DNA of 6,724 bases, from the NCBI GenBank assembly GCA_937927525.1, contig CALBDR010000402.1, forward strand, positions 1 through 6,724, read 5' to 3'. How positions within the stretch are numbered: position 1 is the stretch's first letter; each line of letters begins with the position of its first letter. The position numbers and the translations under genes were made by a program. The notes under the pieces were generated by a model. It was given only the letters and a program-made list of their open reading frames with translations. It had not been told where the DNA came from and ran no database searches. This document shows positions 1 through 4,580 of this stretch, in pieces. This DNA comes from an uncultured Candidatus Melainabacteria bacterium. Lineage in GTDB: Bacteria; Cyanobacteriota; Vampirovibrionia; LMEP-6097.

Positions 1-41
1 GCAAATGATAAAAGAATATCGATCATCAAGGATTAAATAGA

Positions 42-47
42 TATAAT
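42..47 (+). promoter_or_regulatory. -10 box of the 387-aa gene
   Basis: A perfect TATAAT lies about 57 bases before the start codon at 104, giving an expected transcript start near 54 and a leader of about 50 bases. The -35 region (around 18-25, TCGATC-like) is poor, so the call rests on the -10 box and position alone. Confidence 0.4.
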
Positions 48-91
48 AATTGAATTAAACGTAATGAGTTAGAATCAATTCCTAACCAACT

Positions 92-97
92 AGGGAG
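92..97 (+). promoter_or_regulatory. Ribosome binding site of the 387-aa gene
   Basis: AGGGAG lies six bases before the ATG at 104. It fixes that start over the nearby in-frame alternatives and contrasts with tetR, dam and the small genes, which have no such site. Confidence 0.75.
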
Positions 98-103
98 TTT
101 TAA

Positions 104-1267
104 ATGGTAGATGGTAATTTTGAAAGTAAAGACTTTCTGAGGTTTTATCACACAGGAGCCAGAACAGCTAAAGATGGATTTAAATTAGGTCCATATGTTG
201 CAGAACTTGAAGAAACATTTAACCTACCAGATAATCCCGCACAAGCGATTTTTTTAGCTAGAAGACGATTCTTTGAAAAAAATAGAGGACTTATAGAAGA
301 GCTAAGTCAAGATGATACTAAAAATAACGCTTCAAGAATTAAATCTATTAAGCGATTAAATAATGATTTTAGAAGAGTTTTTTTGTCACTAAAATCAAGT
401 ATAGATTCAAATTCTAACGATGAGCTAAAGAATATACTTTTAAATAAGCTTTTATTAGCTAAAAAGCTAGGCTTAATTTACTTTAAGTTCAATCAAAAAG
501 AACAAAATGATGAAAGCCCATATATAATCGATGGTCAAATCAGATTTAGTGAAAATGAAATATTTTCAAACTTAAATAAGGTTATCGGTCCTTTAGCCTT
601 TCAGGTTTATATAGACAGTGAAAAGCATAATATTGATTTACGGCTATCATTTAAACCTAGCTTTGAGGGAAGTAACTTCATAACATTTGAGACTAATGAA
701 CAACAAACCAGATTAAAAGTTAAGAATTTGTTGGAGCCTGAAAAGATGATTGCTAAATATTTTAAAGTCTTACCAAATTACGCAATAGGAGAACTTATTT
801 CTCTAAATTCTTGTCCGAATACTCAACTTCCTCCAAATACACTTTTACAAATGGGCTTACATCTACCTAACTCCTACCTCACAGCTCAACAAAAAATTGA
901 TGCGAAAAAGACTCTTGCACTTACAGATACAATTCCAAGAATTAAAAAAATAATTGAACATTACCCGAAGGTTCAACCTGAGTTTAAATCCATAGTGAAT
1001 AAAATATTCTTCCAGCTCGTAAACGATCTTATTAAACTCGCTCCCCAAGATTTATTTTCTCGAGAAGAGAATGGTCTATTCTTAGAGCTAGATGATATAA
1101 AGCTATATATTAAGCCCGGAGAAGGCTCTCCCTCAAATAATAATGAAGTTTATATCACAAATAAAGAATTACCAGCGAATTCAAATAATACCCTTAGAAT
1201 AAAAAACTATATAAGTGCCCCCCTACTTCAATTAGCCGTAGACCAAACTCTTCAAAGAAATCTATAA
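104..1267 (+). CDS. Hypothetical protein, 387 aa, possible repeated-unit family
   Basis: I do not recognise this protein. It is soluble in appearance, with no signal peptide or membrane segment. Residues 1-125 are mostly helical and rich in Lys, Arg, Glu and Asn. Residues 145-220 read as strand segments (GQIRF at 144-148, then alternating hydrophobics around 163-185) followed by a helix. Residues 265-320 are helical, and 323-385 again give a strand (GLFLEL), an acidic or Asn-rich loop, more strand and a final helix. This order resembles units in the two large proteins encoded at the right end of the window, so it may be a distant paralogue, perhaps with two units. The start is supported by AGGGAG six bases upstream. 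The gene ends seven bases before the 3' end of the convergent tRNA-Thr gene, and no terminator separates them. That it is a real gene is nearly certain; the family link is my inference. Confidence 0.85.
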   Translation: MVDGNFESKDFLRFYHTGARTAKDGFKLGPYVAELEETFNLPDNPAQAIFLARRRFFEKNRGLIEELSQDDTKNNASRIKSIKRLNNDFRRVFLSLKSSIDSNSNDELKNILLNKLLLAKKLGLIYFKFNQKEQNDESPYIIDGQIRFSENEIFSNLNKVIGPLAFQVYIDSEKHNIDLRLSFKPSFEGSNFITFETNEQQTRLKVKNLLEPEKMIAKYFKVLPNYAIGELISLNSCPNTQLPPNTLLQMGLHLPNSYLTAQQKIDAKKTLALTDTIPRIKKIIEHYPKVQPEFKSIVNKIFFQLVNDLIKLAPQDLFSREENGLFLELDDIKLYIKPGEGSPSNNNEVYITNKELPANSNNTLRIKNYISAPLLQLAVDQTLQRNL

Positions 1268-1273
1268 AAAAAC

Positions 1274-1348
1274 TGGTGCTTAGGAGCAGAATTGAACTGC
1301 CGACCCCCACATTACCAATGTGGTGCTCTACCACTGAGCTACCCAAGC
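1274..1348 (-). tRNA. tRNA-Thr (anticodon GGT)
   Basis: Read on the minus strand, a full cloverleaf folds. The acceptor GCTTGGG pairs with CCTAAGC (one G-T wobble). T8-A9 and the D arm GCTC/GAGC follow, then the anticodon stem CCACA/TGTGG around the loop TTGGTAA with GGT at positions 34-36. The variable loop is five bases and the T loop is TTCAATT. The discriminator A and an encoded CCA end the gene. It decodes ACC and ACT threonine codons. It converges on the 387-aa gene and diverges from tetR. I see no convincing terminator hairpin between its end and that upstream gene. Confidence 0.96.
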
Positions 1349-1363
1349 ATAACGCACCAAAGG

Positions 1364-1372
1364 ATTATAGCA
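1364..1372 (-). promoter_or_regulatory. Extended -10 promoter of tRNA-Thr
   Basis: The minus strand reads TGCTATAAT, a perfect extended -10 box (TGnTATAAT), ending 15 bases before the mature tRNA 5' end. The -35 position offers only a weak TTTCTA-like match. An extended -10 box can compensate for this. Confidence 0.65.
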
Positions 1373-1457
1373 TTTATGTTCTAAAATAGAAAAACGTCGA
1401 ATGATATTATTTTCAATAGCACACTAAAAGAATTTAGCCGTATATCTAAGCCTTAAA

Positions 1458-1471
1458 ACCAACCAGTTGGT
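1458..1471 (+). promoter_or_regulatory. TetR-type operator, autoregulatory
   Basis: ACCAACCAGTTGGT is a perfect inverted repeat (6-bp arms, CA centre). Its last base is the first base of the tetR -10 box, so a bound dimer would sit in the promoter spacer and block polymerase. Short palindromes in their own promoter are the usual autorepression arrangement for TetR-family regulators. A 13-of-14 match recurs at 2366-2379. Binding by this particular TetR is inferred. Confidence 0.75.
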
Positions 1472-1476
1472 ATAAT
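1471..1476 (+). promoter_or_regulatory. tetR -10 box, predicted leaderless start
   Basis: A perfect TATAAT ends only six bases before the ATG at 1483. With usual -10 to start-site spacing, transcription would begin at or within a base or two of the A of ATG. There is no purine-rich Shine-Dalgarno sequence, and the -35 region (about 1447-1454) is weak. The message is therefore likely leaderless or nearly so. Confidence 0.6.
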
Positions 1477-1482
1477 CTTACT

Positions 1483-2085
1483 ATGCTAACGCAAAAGAAA
1501 AATACTAAAAGTATCATTTTAAAAACTGCAGCAGATGAAATATATAGAAATGGATATGAAAGCACTTCACTTTCAGATTTAATCGCAAAAACAAATCTCT
1601 CTAAAGGTGCTTTTTATCATTATTTCAAATCCAAACAACAGTTATGTTTAGAGCTAATAGATCTTTATGCTCAAAAAGAAATTGAAAAAGAGTGGCTTAA
1701 TCGCTTTAATACTCCACTTAACACTATTAATGTTTTACTTAAATCCATAGAAAATAAAATCCAACTGTATTATCAGAATGGTGATTATAAATATGGCAGT
1801 GCTATAAATAATTTACTAAATGAGCAAAGCTCAATTGACGAAAAGATTAGAAATAAATTAATCAATAAATTTGATATTTGGGTTTCTGAAACCAGTCGAT
1901 TTATTAAACAAGGGCAAAAATCTGAGTACGTGAAAAAAGGTTTTGAAGCAAAGCAAATCGCTCAATTCTTTATTCAAAATGCTATTGCGGCGTTACAAGT
2001 TTTAAAAACCAGTCACAACTTAGAAGAAGCGACTCAGTATTTTAAAATTTTAAGAAAAACTGCTAGAACCTTTAGGGCAGACTAA
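1483..2085 (+). CDS. TetR/AcrR-family transcriptional repressor, NemR-like
   Basis: A 200-aa one-component regulator of normal family length. Residues 10-55 form the three-helix DNA-binding domain: a first helix (IILKTAADEIYRNGYE), then STSLSDLIAKTNLSKGAFYHYF, whose end (SKGAFYHYFKSK) is the TetR recognition-helix signature. Residues 60-195 are the all-helical dimerisation and ligand domain. Layout and length recall NemR and related reductase or oxidoreductase regulators, but the single Cys is at residue 55, and where NemR has a redox-sensing Cys near 106 this protein has Ser (from memory of E. coli NemR). A cysteine-switch mechanism is therefore unlikely, and the inducer is unknown. The ATG sits six bases after a TATAAT box with no ribosome binding site. 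A palindrome overlapping that box implies autorepression, and a second copy lies at 2366-2379. No neighbouring efflux or reductase target gene is present. Confidence 0.93.
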   Translation: MLTQKKNTKSIILKTAADEIYRNGYESTSLSDLIAKTNLSKGAFYHYFKSKQQLCLELIDLYAQKEIEKEWLNRFNTPLNTINVLLKSIENKIQLYYQNGDYKYGSAINNLLNEQSSIDEKIRNKLINKFDIWVSETSRFIKQGQKSEYVKKGFEAKQIAQFFIQNAIAALQVLKTSHNLEEATQYFKILRKTARTFRAD

Positions 2086-2098
2086 TCTAAAAGGGAAA

Positions 2099-2150
2099 CC
2101 CTCTATAAATTGGTTAAGGGCTTGGGAGCTTTAACCAAATTTATAGAGGG
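2099..2150. terminator. Long hairpin after tetR, probable terminator or folded RNA
   Basis: The arm at 2099-2117 (starting CCCTCTATAAA) pairs over 19 bp with 2131-2150, with one bulged A and a 13-base loop. It begins 14 bases after the tetR stop. On the plus strand no T run follows, so it is not a textbook terminator for tetR. On the minus strand it is followed by TTTCCCTTTT, so it could stop leftward transcripts. A small non-autonomous element is possible, but no target-site duplication is evident. Confidence 0.5.
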
Positions 2151-2293
2151 TAAATTCAATACAAGCAAAGGTATAGAAAATTAAGCATAAGAAAGATTCA
2201 TCGTGGGATAGCTCAGAAAATTGATTTGTCTTTCTCTTGATAATTTTATTCCCCGATTAAAAAAATATTCACGCTAAAATATAAAAAAATAAC

Positions 2294-2320
2294 AAAAAAA
2301 ACCTTATAAACAGAGGCTTT
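2294..2320 (-). terminator. Weak terminator candidate downstream of dam
   Basis: On the minus strand AAAGCCT pairs with AGGTTTT (7 bp with one G-T) around a nine-base loop and runs into more T residues, about 70 bases after the dam stop. The stem is short and AT-rich, so efficiency is doubtful. Confidence 0.3.
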
Positions 2321-2351
2321 CACAAATAACAAACCAACCGCCCCGTATGTT

Positions 2352-2393
2352 TAAGTAAAATTAATACCAACTGGTCGGTATTAATTTTACTTA
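2352..2393. repeat. Perfect 17-bp inverted repeat around a TetR-type operator
   Basis: TAAGTAAAATTAATACC (2352-2368) is repeated perfectly in inverse at 2377-2393 with an eight-base centre. The right arm includes the dam stop codon. No T run follows on either side, so it is not a classical terminator. Each arm reads outward as GGTATTAATTTTACTT, close to the bases following the tetR operator (GGTATAATCTTACT), which suggests a duplicated, two-way version of the tetR promoter-operator. Confidence 0.75.
2366..2379. promoter_or_regulatory. Second TetR-type operator
   Basis: Read on the minus strand, ACCGACCAGTTGGT differs by one base from the tetR operator ACCAACCAGTTGGT. It lies about 0.9 kb from the first site, next to the dam 3' end, and sits at the centre of a 42-base perfect inverted repeat. 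It could let the regulator control a leftward transcript, act at a distance, or be left from a lost target gene. Confidence 0.6.
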
Positions 2394-3209
2394 ATAGTTA
2401 GATATAATAAGCTCTTGGCCAATTTCACAGGTATCTTTCTTATAATTATTCATACCGTACTGAAATTGCCACTCATGAAAATTAGCTCCGCTAAAATTAT
2501 CACGAATAAATTCGGAATTGTCATAGCTAATAAACCAATTCAGGTCACTTGCTAAAACTTTCTCTGAAAACCTTTTATGGTCAAAACTTAAGTGTAAGTT
2601 ACCCTTTTTACCATATAGCTTAGATTTACTCGCCACATAATATGGCGGATCTAAATAAGCCAAGATTTCTTTATCAGCAACTTTAGAGCTTCTATTAACT
2701 AATAATTTACTAAAATCATAATTACTTATTTTTACTTTTTTATCTAGAAGATCAGTTAACGCTCTCACCCTTTCAATTGAAGAATCTGTAAATCTACTTT
2801 TAAAAGCACTCTCTGAGTAACCACCACTTTCCGTAGTACCTGAGAAGCTAATACGATTTAATACGAAAAACCTAGCAGCACGCTGAACTAGATTTAACTT
2901 CTCGGGATTAAGTTCTAATAGATTGCGAAATAAATCCTTACCTATTTTATTTTTTCGCTTGTAGTTATAAGCTAAAGTTACAAGCTCCTCATTGTGGAGC
3001 TGCGCAGCCTTCCAGAAGCAGAAAACATCAGAATTCAAATCATTAATCCAGAATTTTCTATCTGGAAACTCTTGTTTTAAATAGATAAAAAGTGAAGCAC
3101 CACCTAAAAAAGGTTCACGATACTCTTTAAAATCAATTTCAGTAAATTCTCTAAGTTTTTTTATTGCCTTGGCTTTGCCACCAGGATATCTCAGGGGAGT
3201 TTTTATCAT
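2391..3209 (-). CDS. DNA adenine N6-methyltransferase, D12 class (Dam-like)
   Basis: A 272-aa enzyme that transfers a methyl group from S-adenosylmethionine to adenine N6 in a short DNA site. Cofactor-binding motif I is present as TPLRYPGGK (residues 4-12), with EPFLGGAS at 32-39 and NDLNSD at 56-61. A conserved block NRISFSGTTESGGYSE lies at 118-133, the catalytic DPPY at 187-190, and a family-typical end (YGMNN, then ELIISN) closes the protein. All motifs and the length are intact, so it should be active. The PLRYPGGK opening is of a type often found in phage and restriction-linked methylases rather than the housekeeping E. coli Dam (which has FLKWAGGK). No restriction endonuclease gene adjoins it, so it is an orphan here. 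The specificity cannot be read from sequence. The ATG is fixed by the conserved N-terminus, with no clear ribosome binding site. It diverges from the small gene at 3286. Confidence 0.95.
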   Translation of the reverse strand: MIKTPLRYPGGKAKAIKKLREFTEIDFKEYREPFLGGASLFIYLKQEFPDRKFWINDLNSDVFCFWKAAQLHNEELVTLAYNYKRKNKIGKDLFRNLLELNPEKLNLVQRAARFFVLNRISFSGTTESGGYSESAFKSRFTDSSIERVRALTDLLDKKVKISNYDFSKLLVNRSSKVADKEILAYLDPPYYVASKSKLYGKKGNLHLSFDHKRFSEKVLASDLNWFISYDNSEFIRDNFSGANFHEWQFQYGMNNYKKDTCEIGQELIISNY

Positions 3210-3271
3210 TAAATTCTAAGAATCACAAAATCTTTCGTGTATTCCTAATTTTAAACTAAGATTAACTTAAA

Positions 3272-3277
3272 TATGTT
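3272..3277 (+). promoter_or_regulatory. Candidate -10 box of the small gene and Nudix operon
   Basis: TATGTT lies eight bases before the ATG at 3286, in the 76-base gap divergent from dam. The same TAAGATT...TATGTTA words precede the paralogous small gene at 3966, but with a spacing six bases shorter, so a shared promoter type is only suggested. The -35 region (TTTTAA at 3249-3254) is weak. If the box is used, the leader is almost absent. Confidence 0.3.
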
Positions 3278-3285
3278 ATTAAATA

Positions 3286-3492
3286 ATGATGTTTTTTGAG
3301 GATATTACTTCTTCTAATATCAATACGGTTAAGAAATCTAAACTTAACCCCTATAAACATGATTCAGCTTCACAATCATATACAATGAAACGTCACAACT
3401 TAGGTGATGATTCAGTAGAGATTTCAGAAGAAGCAGAAGCGCTTTCAAAGCAAAAGAAAATTAAAGTTAGGGCTGAAGATATAATTGAATAG
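3286..3492 (+). CDS. Small protein with FlgM-like motif (68 aa), coupled to Nudix
   Basis: I cannot assign a named family. The protein is hydrophilic, and its C-terminal third contains LGDDSVEISEEAEALSKQ. It aligns with the small protein encoded at 3966 through a shared pattern: N-I, then V-K-K-S-x-L, a Lys/Ser-rich stretch, then L-G-x-D-S-V-x-I-S-x-E-A-x-x-L-S. The D-S-V-x-I-S-x-E-A-x-x-L pattern resembles the start of the sigma28-binding region of FlgM anti-sigma factors and of small motility-associated proteins, but the rest of FlgM is missing, so function stays open. The stop codon overlaps the GTG start of the Nudix gene (TAGTG), which points to translational coupling. Two ATG codons stand in tandem (3286 and 3289) and neither has a Shine-Dalgarno site. 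Similarity to the second small protein argues that the gene is real. Confidence 0.78.
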   Translation: MMFFEDITSSNINTVKKSKLNPYKHDSASQSYTMKRHNLGDDSVEISEEAEALSKQKKIKVRAEDIIE

Positions 3493-3893
3493 TGTCAAAA
3501 ACACTAGACGTAGTAGCATTTATTTATATAAAAGATAGGAAAGTTCTGGTTGTCCGTTCAAAAGATAAAGACCGTTTCTACTTTACTGGTGGAAAAAGAC
3601 TGGCTGGAGAATCAGATATTCAAGCTATATTCAGAGAAGTAAAAGAAGAAATCAATGCTGAAGTTGACCTCTTTTCATTAAATCATTTAGATAGCTTTGA
3701 AGCGTTAGCTCATGGGCACGCTCAAGGACAAAGCGTTAAAATGGTCTGTTATACAGGTTTAATAAAGGGAGAAATAAACATTTCTTCTGAAATAAGTGAA
3801 TATAAATGGATCAAATCTGATGAAATGGCAATATGCGCGGTAGCCACACAAATCGCAATAGAAAAACTCAAAGAGAAAAATATTATCGACTAA
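3492..3893 (+). CDS. Nudix hydrolase
   Basis: A 133-aa enzyme of the Nudix superfamily, which cleaves nucleoside diphosphates linked to another group, releasing for example a nucleoside monophosphate from an (oxidised) dNTP. The Nudix box runs from G34 to A56: G-x5-E40-x7-R48-E49-V-x-E52-E53-x-N-A. The metal-binding Glu residues are intact, but the usual Gly near the end is Asn55, and the usual Pro in the preceding F-P-G-G is Thr32. A conserved stretch FEALAHGHAQGQSVKMVCY (69-87) defines a subgroup whose substrate I do not know. The length fits a single-domain enzyme. It starts at GTG overlapping the stop of the upstream small gene (TAGTG). No ATG in the frame precedes the Nudix box, and the N-terminal strand (LDVVAFIY) needs this start. 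Expression is therefore probably tied to the small gene. Confidence 0.93.
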   Translation: MSKTLDVVAFIYIKDRKVLVVRSKDKDRFYFTGGKRLAGESDIQAIFREVKEEINAEVDLFSLNHLDSFEALAHGHAQGQSVKMVCYTGLIKGEINISSEISEYKWIKSDEMAICAVATQIAIEKLKEKNIID

Positions 3894-3939
3894 AGATAGC
3901 TATTAGAAAAAAATGCCCTTAACCTAAGCTTAAGATTCT

Positions 3940-3945
3940 TATGTT
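3940..3945 (+). promoter_or_regulatory. Candidate -10 box of the second small gene
   Basis: TATGTT, preceded by TAAGATT, repeats the words found before the first small gene and lies 20 bases before the ATG at 3966. TTAACC (3919-3924) could be a -35 box at 15-base spacing. Support is limited. Confidence 0.28.
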
Positions 3946-3965
3946 AAATCAAAATTGTTGTCGTT

Positions 3966-4181
3966 ATGATTATAGATTCACTAGATTTTTCAAATAATAT
4001 TTCTGCGGTTAAAAAATCCAATCTTAGATCCTCGCATAAAGCAGCAGTTAAAGCTTATGGGGCTCAGTCAAGTGCACGCAGTAGCTTAGGTAAAGACTCT
4101 GTATCCATTTCTCCAGAAGCAATGGAACTTTCACAAATCGATAATTTTTCATTAGAGCAGCTTTTAGCTAATGCTGTTTAG
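3966..4181 (+). CDS. Small protein with FlgM-like motif (71 aa), paralogue
   Basis: A 71-aa hydrophilic protein with the pattern seen in the protein encoded at 3286: N-I-S-A-V-K-K-S-N-L early, a Lys/Ala/Ser-rich middle, and SLGKDSVSISPEAMELSQ in the last third, followed by a short tail with a Leu-rich end (LEQLLANAV). Roughly a third of positions agree across the pair, concentrated in these two blocks. The second block resembles the entry to the FlgM sigma-binding region, and small secreted or motility-linked proteins can carry it, but the protein is shorter than FlgM (about 95-100 aa). No signal peptide is visible. It follows the Nudix gene by 72 bases on the same strand and probably has its own promoter (TATGTT at 3940-3945). 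There is no ribosome binding site before the ATG. Real gene likely; function unknown. Confidence 0.75.
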   Translation: MIIDSLDFSNNISAVKKSNLRSSHKAAVKAYGAQSSARSSLGKDSVSISPEAMELSQIDNFSLEQLLANAV

Positions 4182-4332
4182 TAGTTTTTAACATTTCTTG
4201 TATTTGATAAAACGTATATCTGGATAATTTTTAAAACTGCTTCAGAATAAGAATTTATAGTTTCTAGATTTTGATGAATGCTAGTCTGAATCCTCAGGAT
4301 CCATGAGATACAAACCTTCTTGTTCCAATTGT

Positions 4333-4357
4333 CTTCCGCTAATATAATTAGCCGAAG
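4333..4357. repeat. 11-bp imperfect hairpin in the gap before tRNA-Ala
   Basis: CTTCCGCTAAT pairs with ATTAGCCGAAG around a three-base loop, with one C-C mismatch. No T run follows on either strand. It lies in the 236-base gap 4182-4417, which otherwise holds no convincing gene. It might be a weak terminator for the second small gene or part of a structured RNA. Confidence 0.4.
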
Positions 4358-4383
4358 TGTCTGACTGAGGGTGTTCAAATAAC

Positions 4384-4413
4384 AAAAAAAAGACACCTCA
4401 AAGAGATGTCTTT
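4384..4413 (-). terminator. Rho-independent terminator of tRNA-Ala
   Basis: On the minus strand AAAGACATCTC pairs with GAGGTGTCTTT (11 bp with one T-G wobble) around a TTT loop, then runs into a stretch of T residues. It begins five bases after the tRNA CCA end. This is the clearest terminator in the window. Confidence 0.9.
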
Positions 4414-4417
4414 AAAA

Positions 4418-4493
4418 TGGTGGACCCGAGGTGATTCGAACACCCGACCTCCTCGGTGCAAACGAGGCGCTCTACCAACTAAGCTACGGGCCC
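4418..4493 (-). tRNA. tRNA-Ala (anticodon TGC)
   Basis: The minus strand folds into a full cloverleaf. The acceptor GGGCCCG pairs with CGGGTCC, and includes the G3-U70 wobble that identifies alanine tRNAs. The D arm is GCTT/GAGC, and the anticodon stem CCTCG/CGAGG holds the loop TTTGCAC with TGC at 34-36. The variable loop is AGGTC and the T loop is TTCGAAT. The discriminator A and an encoded CCA end the gene. It decodes GCA and, by wobble, other GCN codons. A strong terminator follows. It stands alone rather than in an rRNA operon in this window. Confidence 0.97.
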
Positions 4494-4541
4494 ATAGAGC
4501 TGTCGATATATAATTCTAATAAATTTTATAAAATAAAGCAC

Positions 4542-4564
4542 AAAAAAATAATTTCTTAATTATT
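4542..4564 (-). terminator. Weak AT-only terminator after the 528-aa gene
   Basis: On the minus strand AATAATT pairs with AATTATT around AAGA and is followed by five T residues, about 17 bases after the stop codon at 4581. The stem is entirely A-T, so it is likely leaky. Read-through would enter the tRNA-Ala gene on the same strand. Confidence 0.4.
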
Positions 4565-4580
4565 ATTAGGATTCTTTAAC

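Larger units (their letters stand above)
2086..2390. other. Gene-free stretch between tetR and dam
   Basis: These 305 bases separate convergent genes. They hold, in order, a 19-bp imperfect hairpin (2099-2150), a featureless AT-rich middle with no open frame worth calling, a weak leftward terminator candidate (2294-2320), a lone operator half-site (ACCAACCG, 2333-2340) and the second TetR-type operator inside a long inverted repeat that runs into the dam stop codon. The stretch is longer than needed for terminators alone and could hold a leftward small RNA or the remains of a lost TetR-controlled gene. Confidence 0.6.

Noticed and set aside
85..97. Operator half-site ACCAAC in the leader of the 387-aa gene
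   Set aside because: The other half (GGGAGT) does not match, and ACCAAC also occurs in the tRNA-Ala gene, so chance explains it.
863..1048. Minus-strand open frame of 61 codons
   Set aside because: It lies wholly inside the 387-aa gene in another frame, has no ribosome binding site and an odd Cys- and Phe-rich composition.
2201..2216. Sequence resembling the 5' part of a tRNA (GGGATAGCTCAG)
   Set aside because: The matching D-stem partner, anticodon arm and T arm are missing, so it is at most a short fragment and probably chance. It does not duplicate the end of either tRNA in the window.
4178..4396. Minus-strand open frame of 72 codons beginning GTG
   Set aside because: It would start inside the tRNA-Ala terminator hairpin, has no ribosome binding site and overlaps the stop of the second small gene. 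No recognisable protein pattern.
1274..4493. Genomic island bounded by the two tRNA genes
   Set aside because: No direct repeat of either tRNA 3' end was found and no integrase is present. Two tRNA genes near variable genes are not enough.
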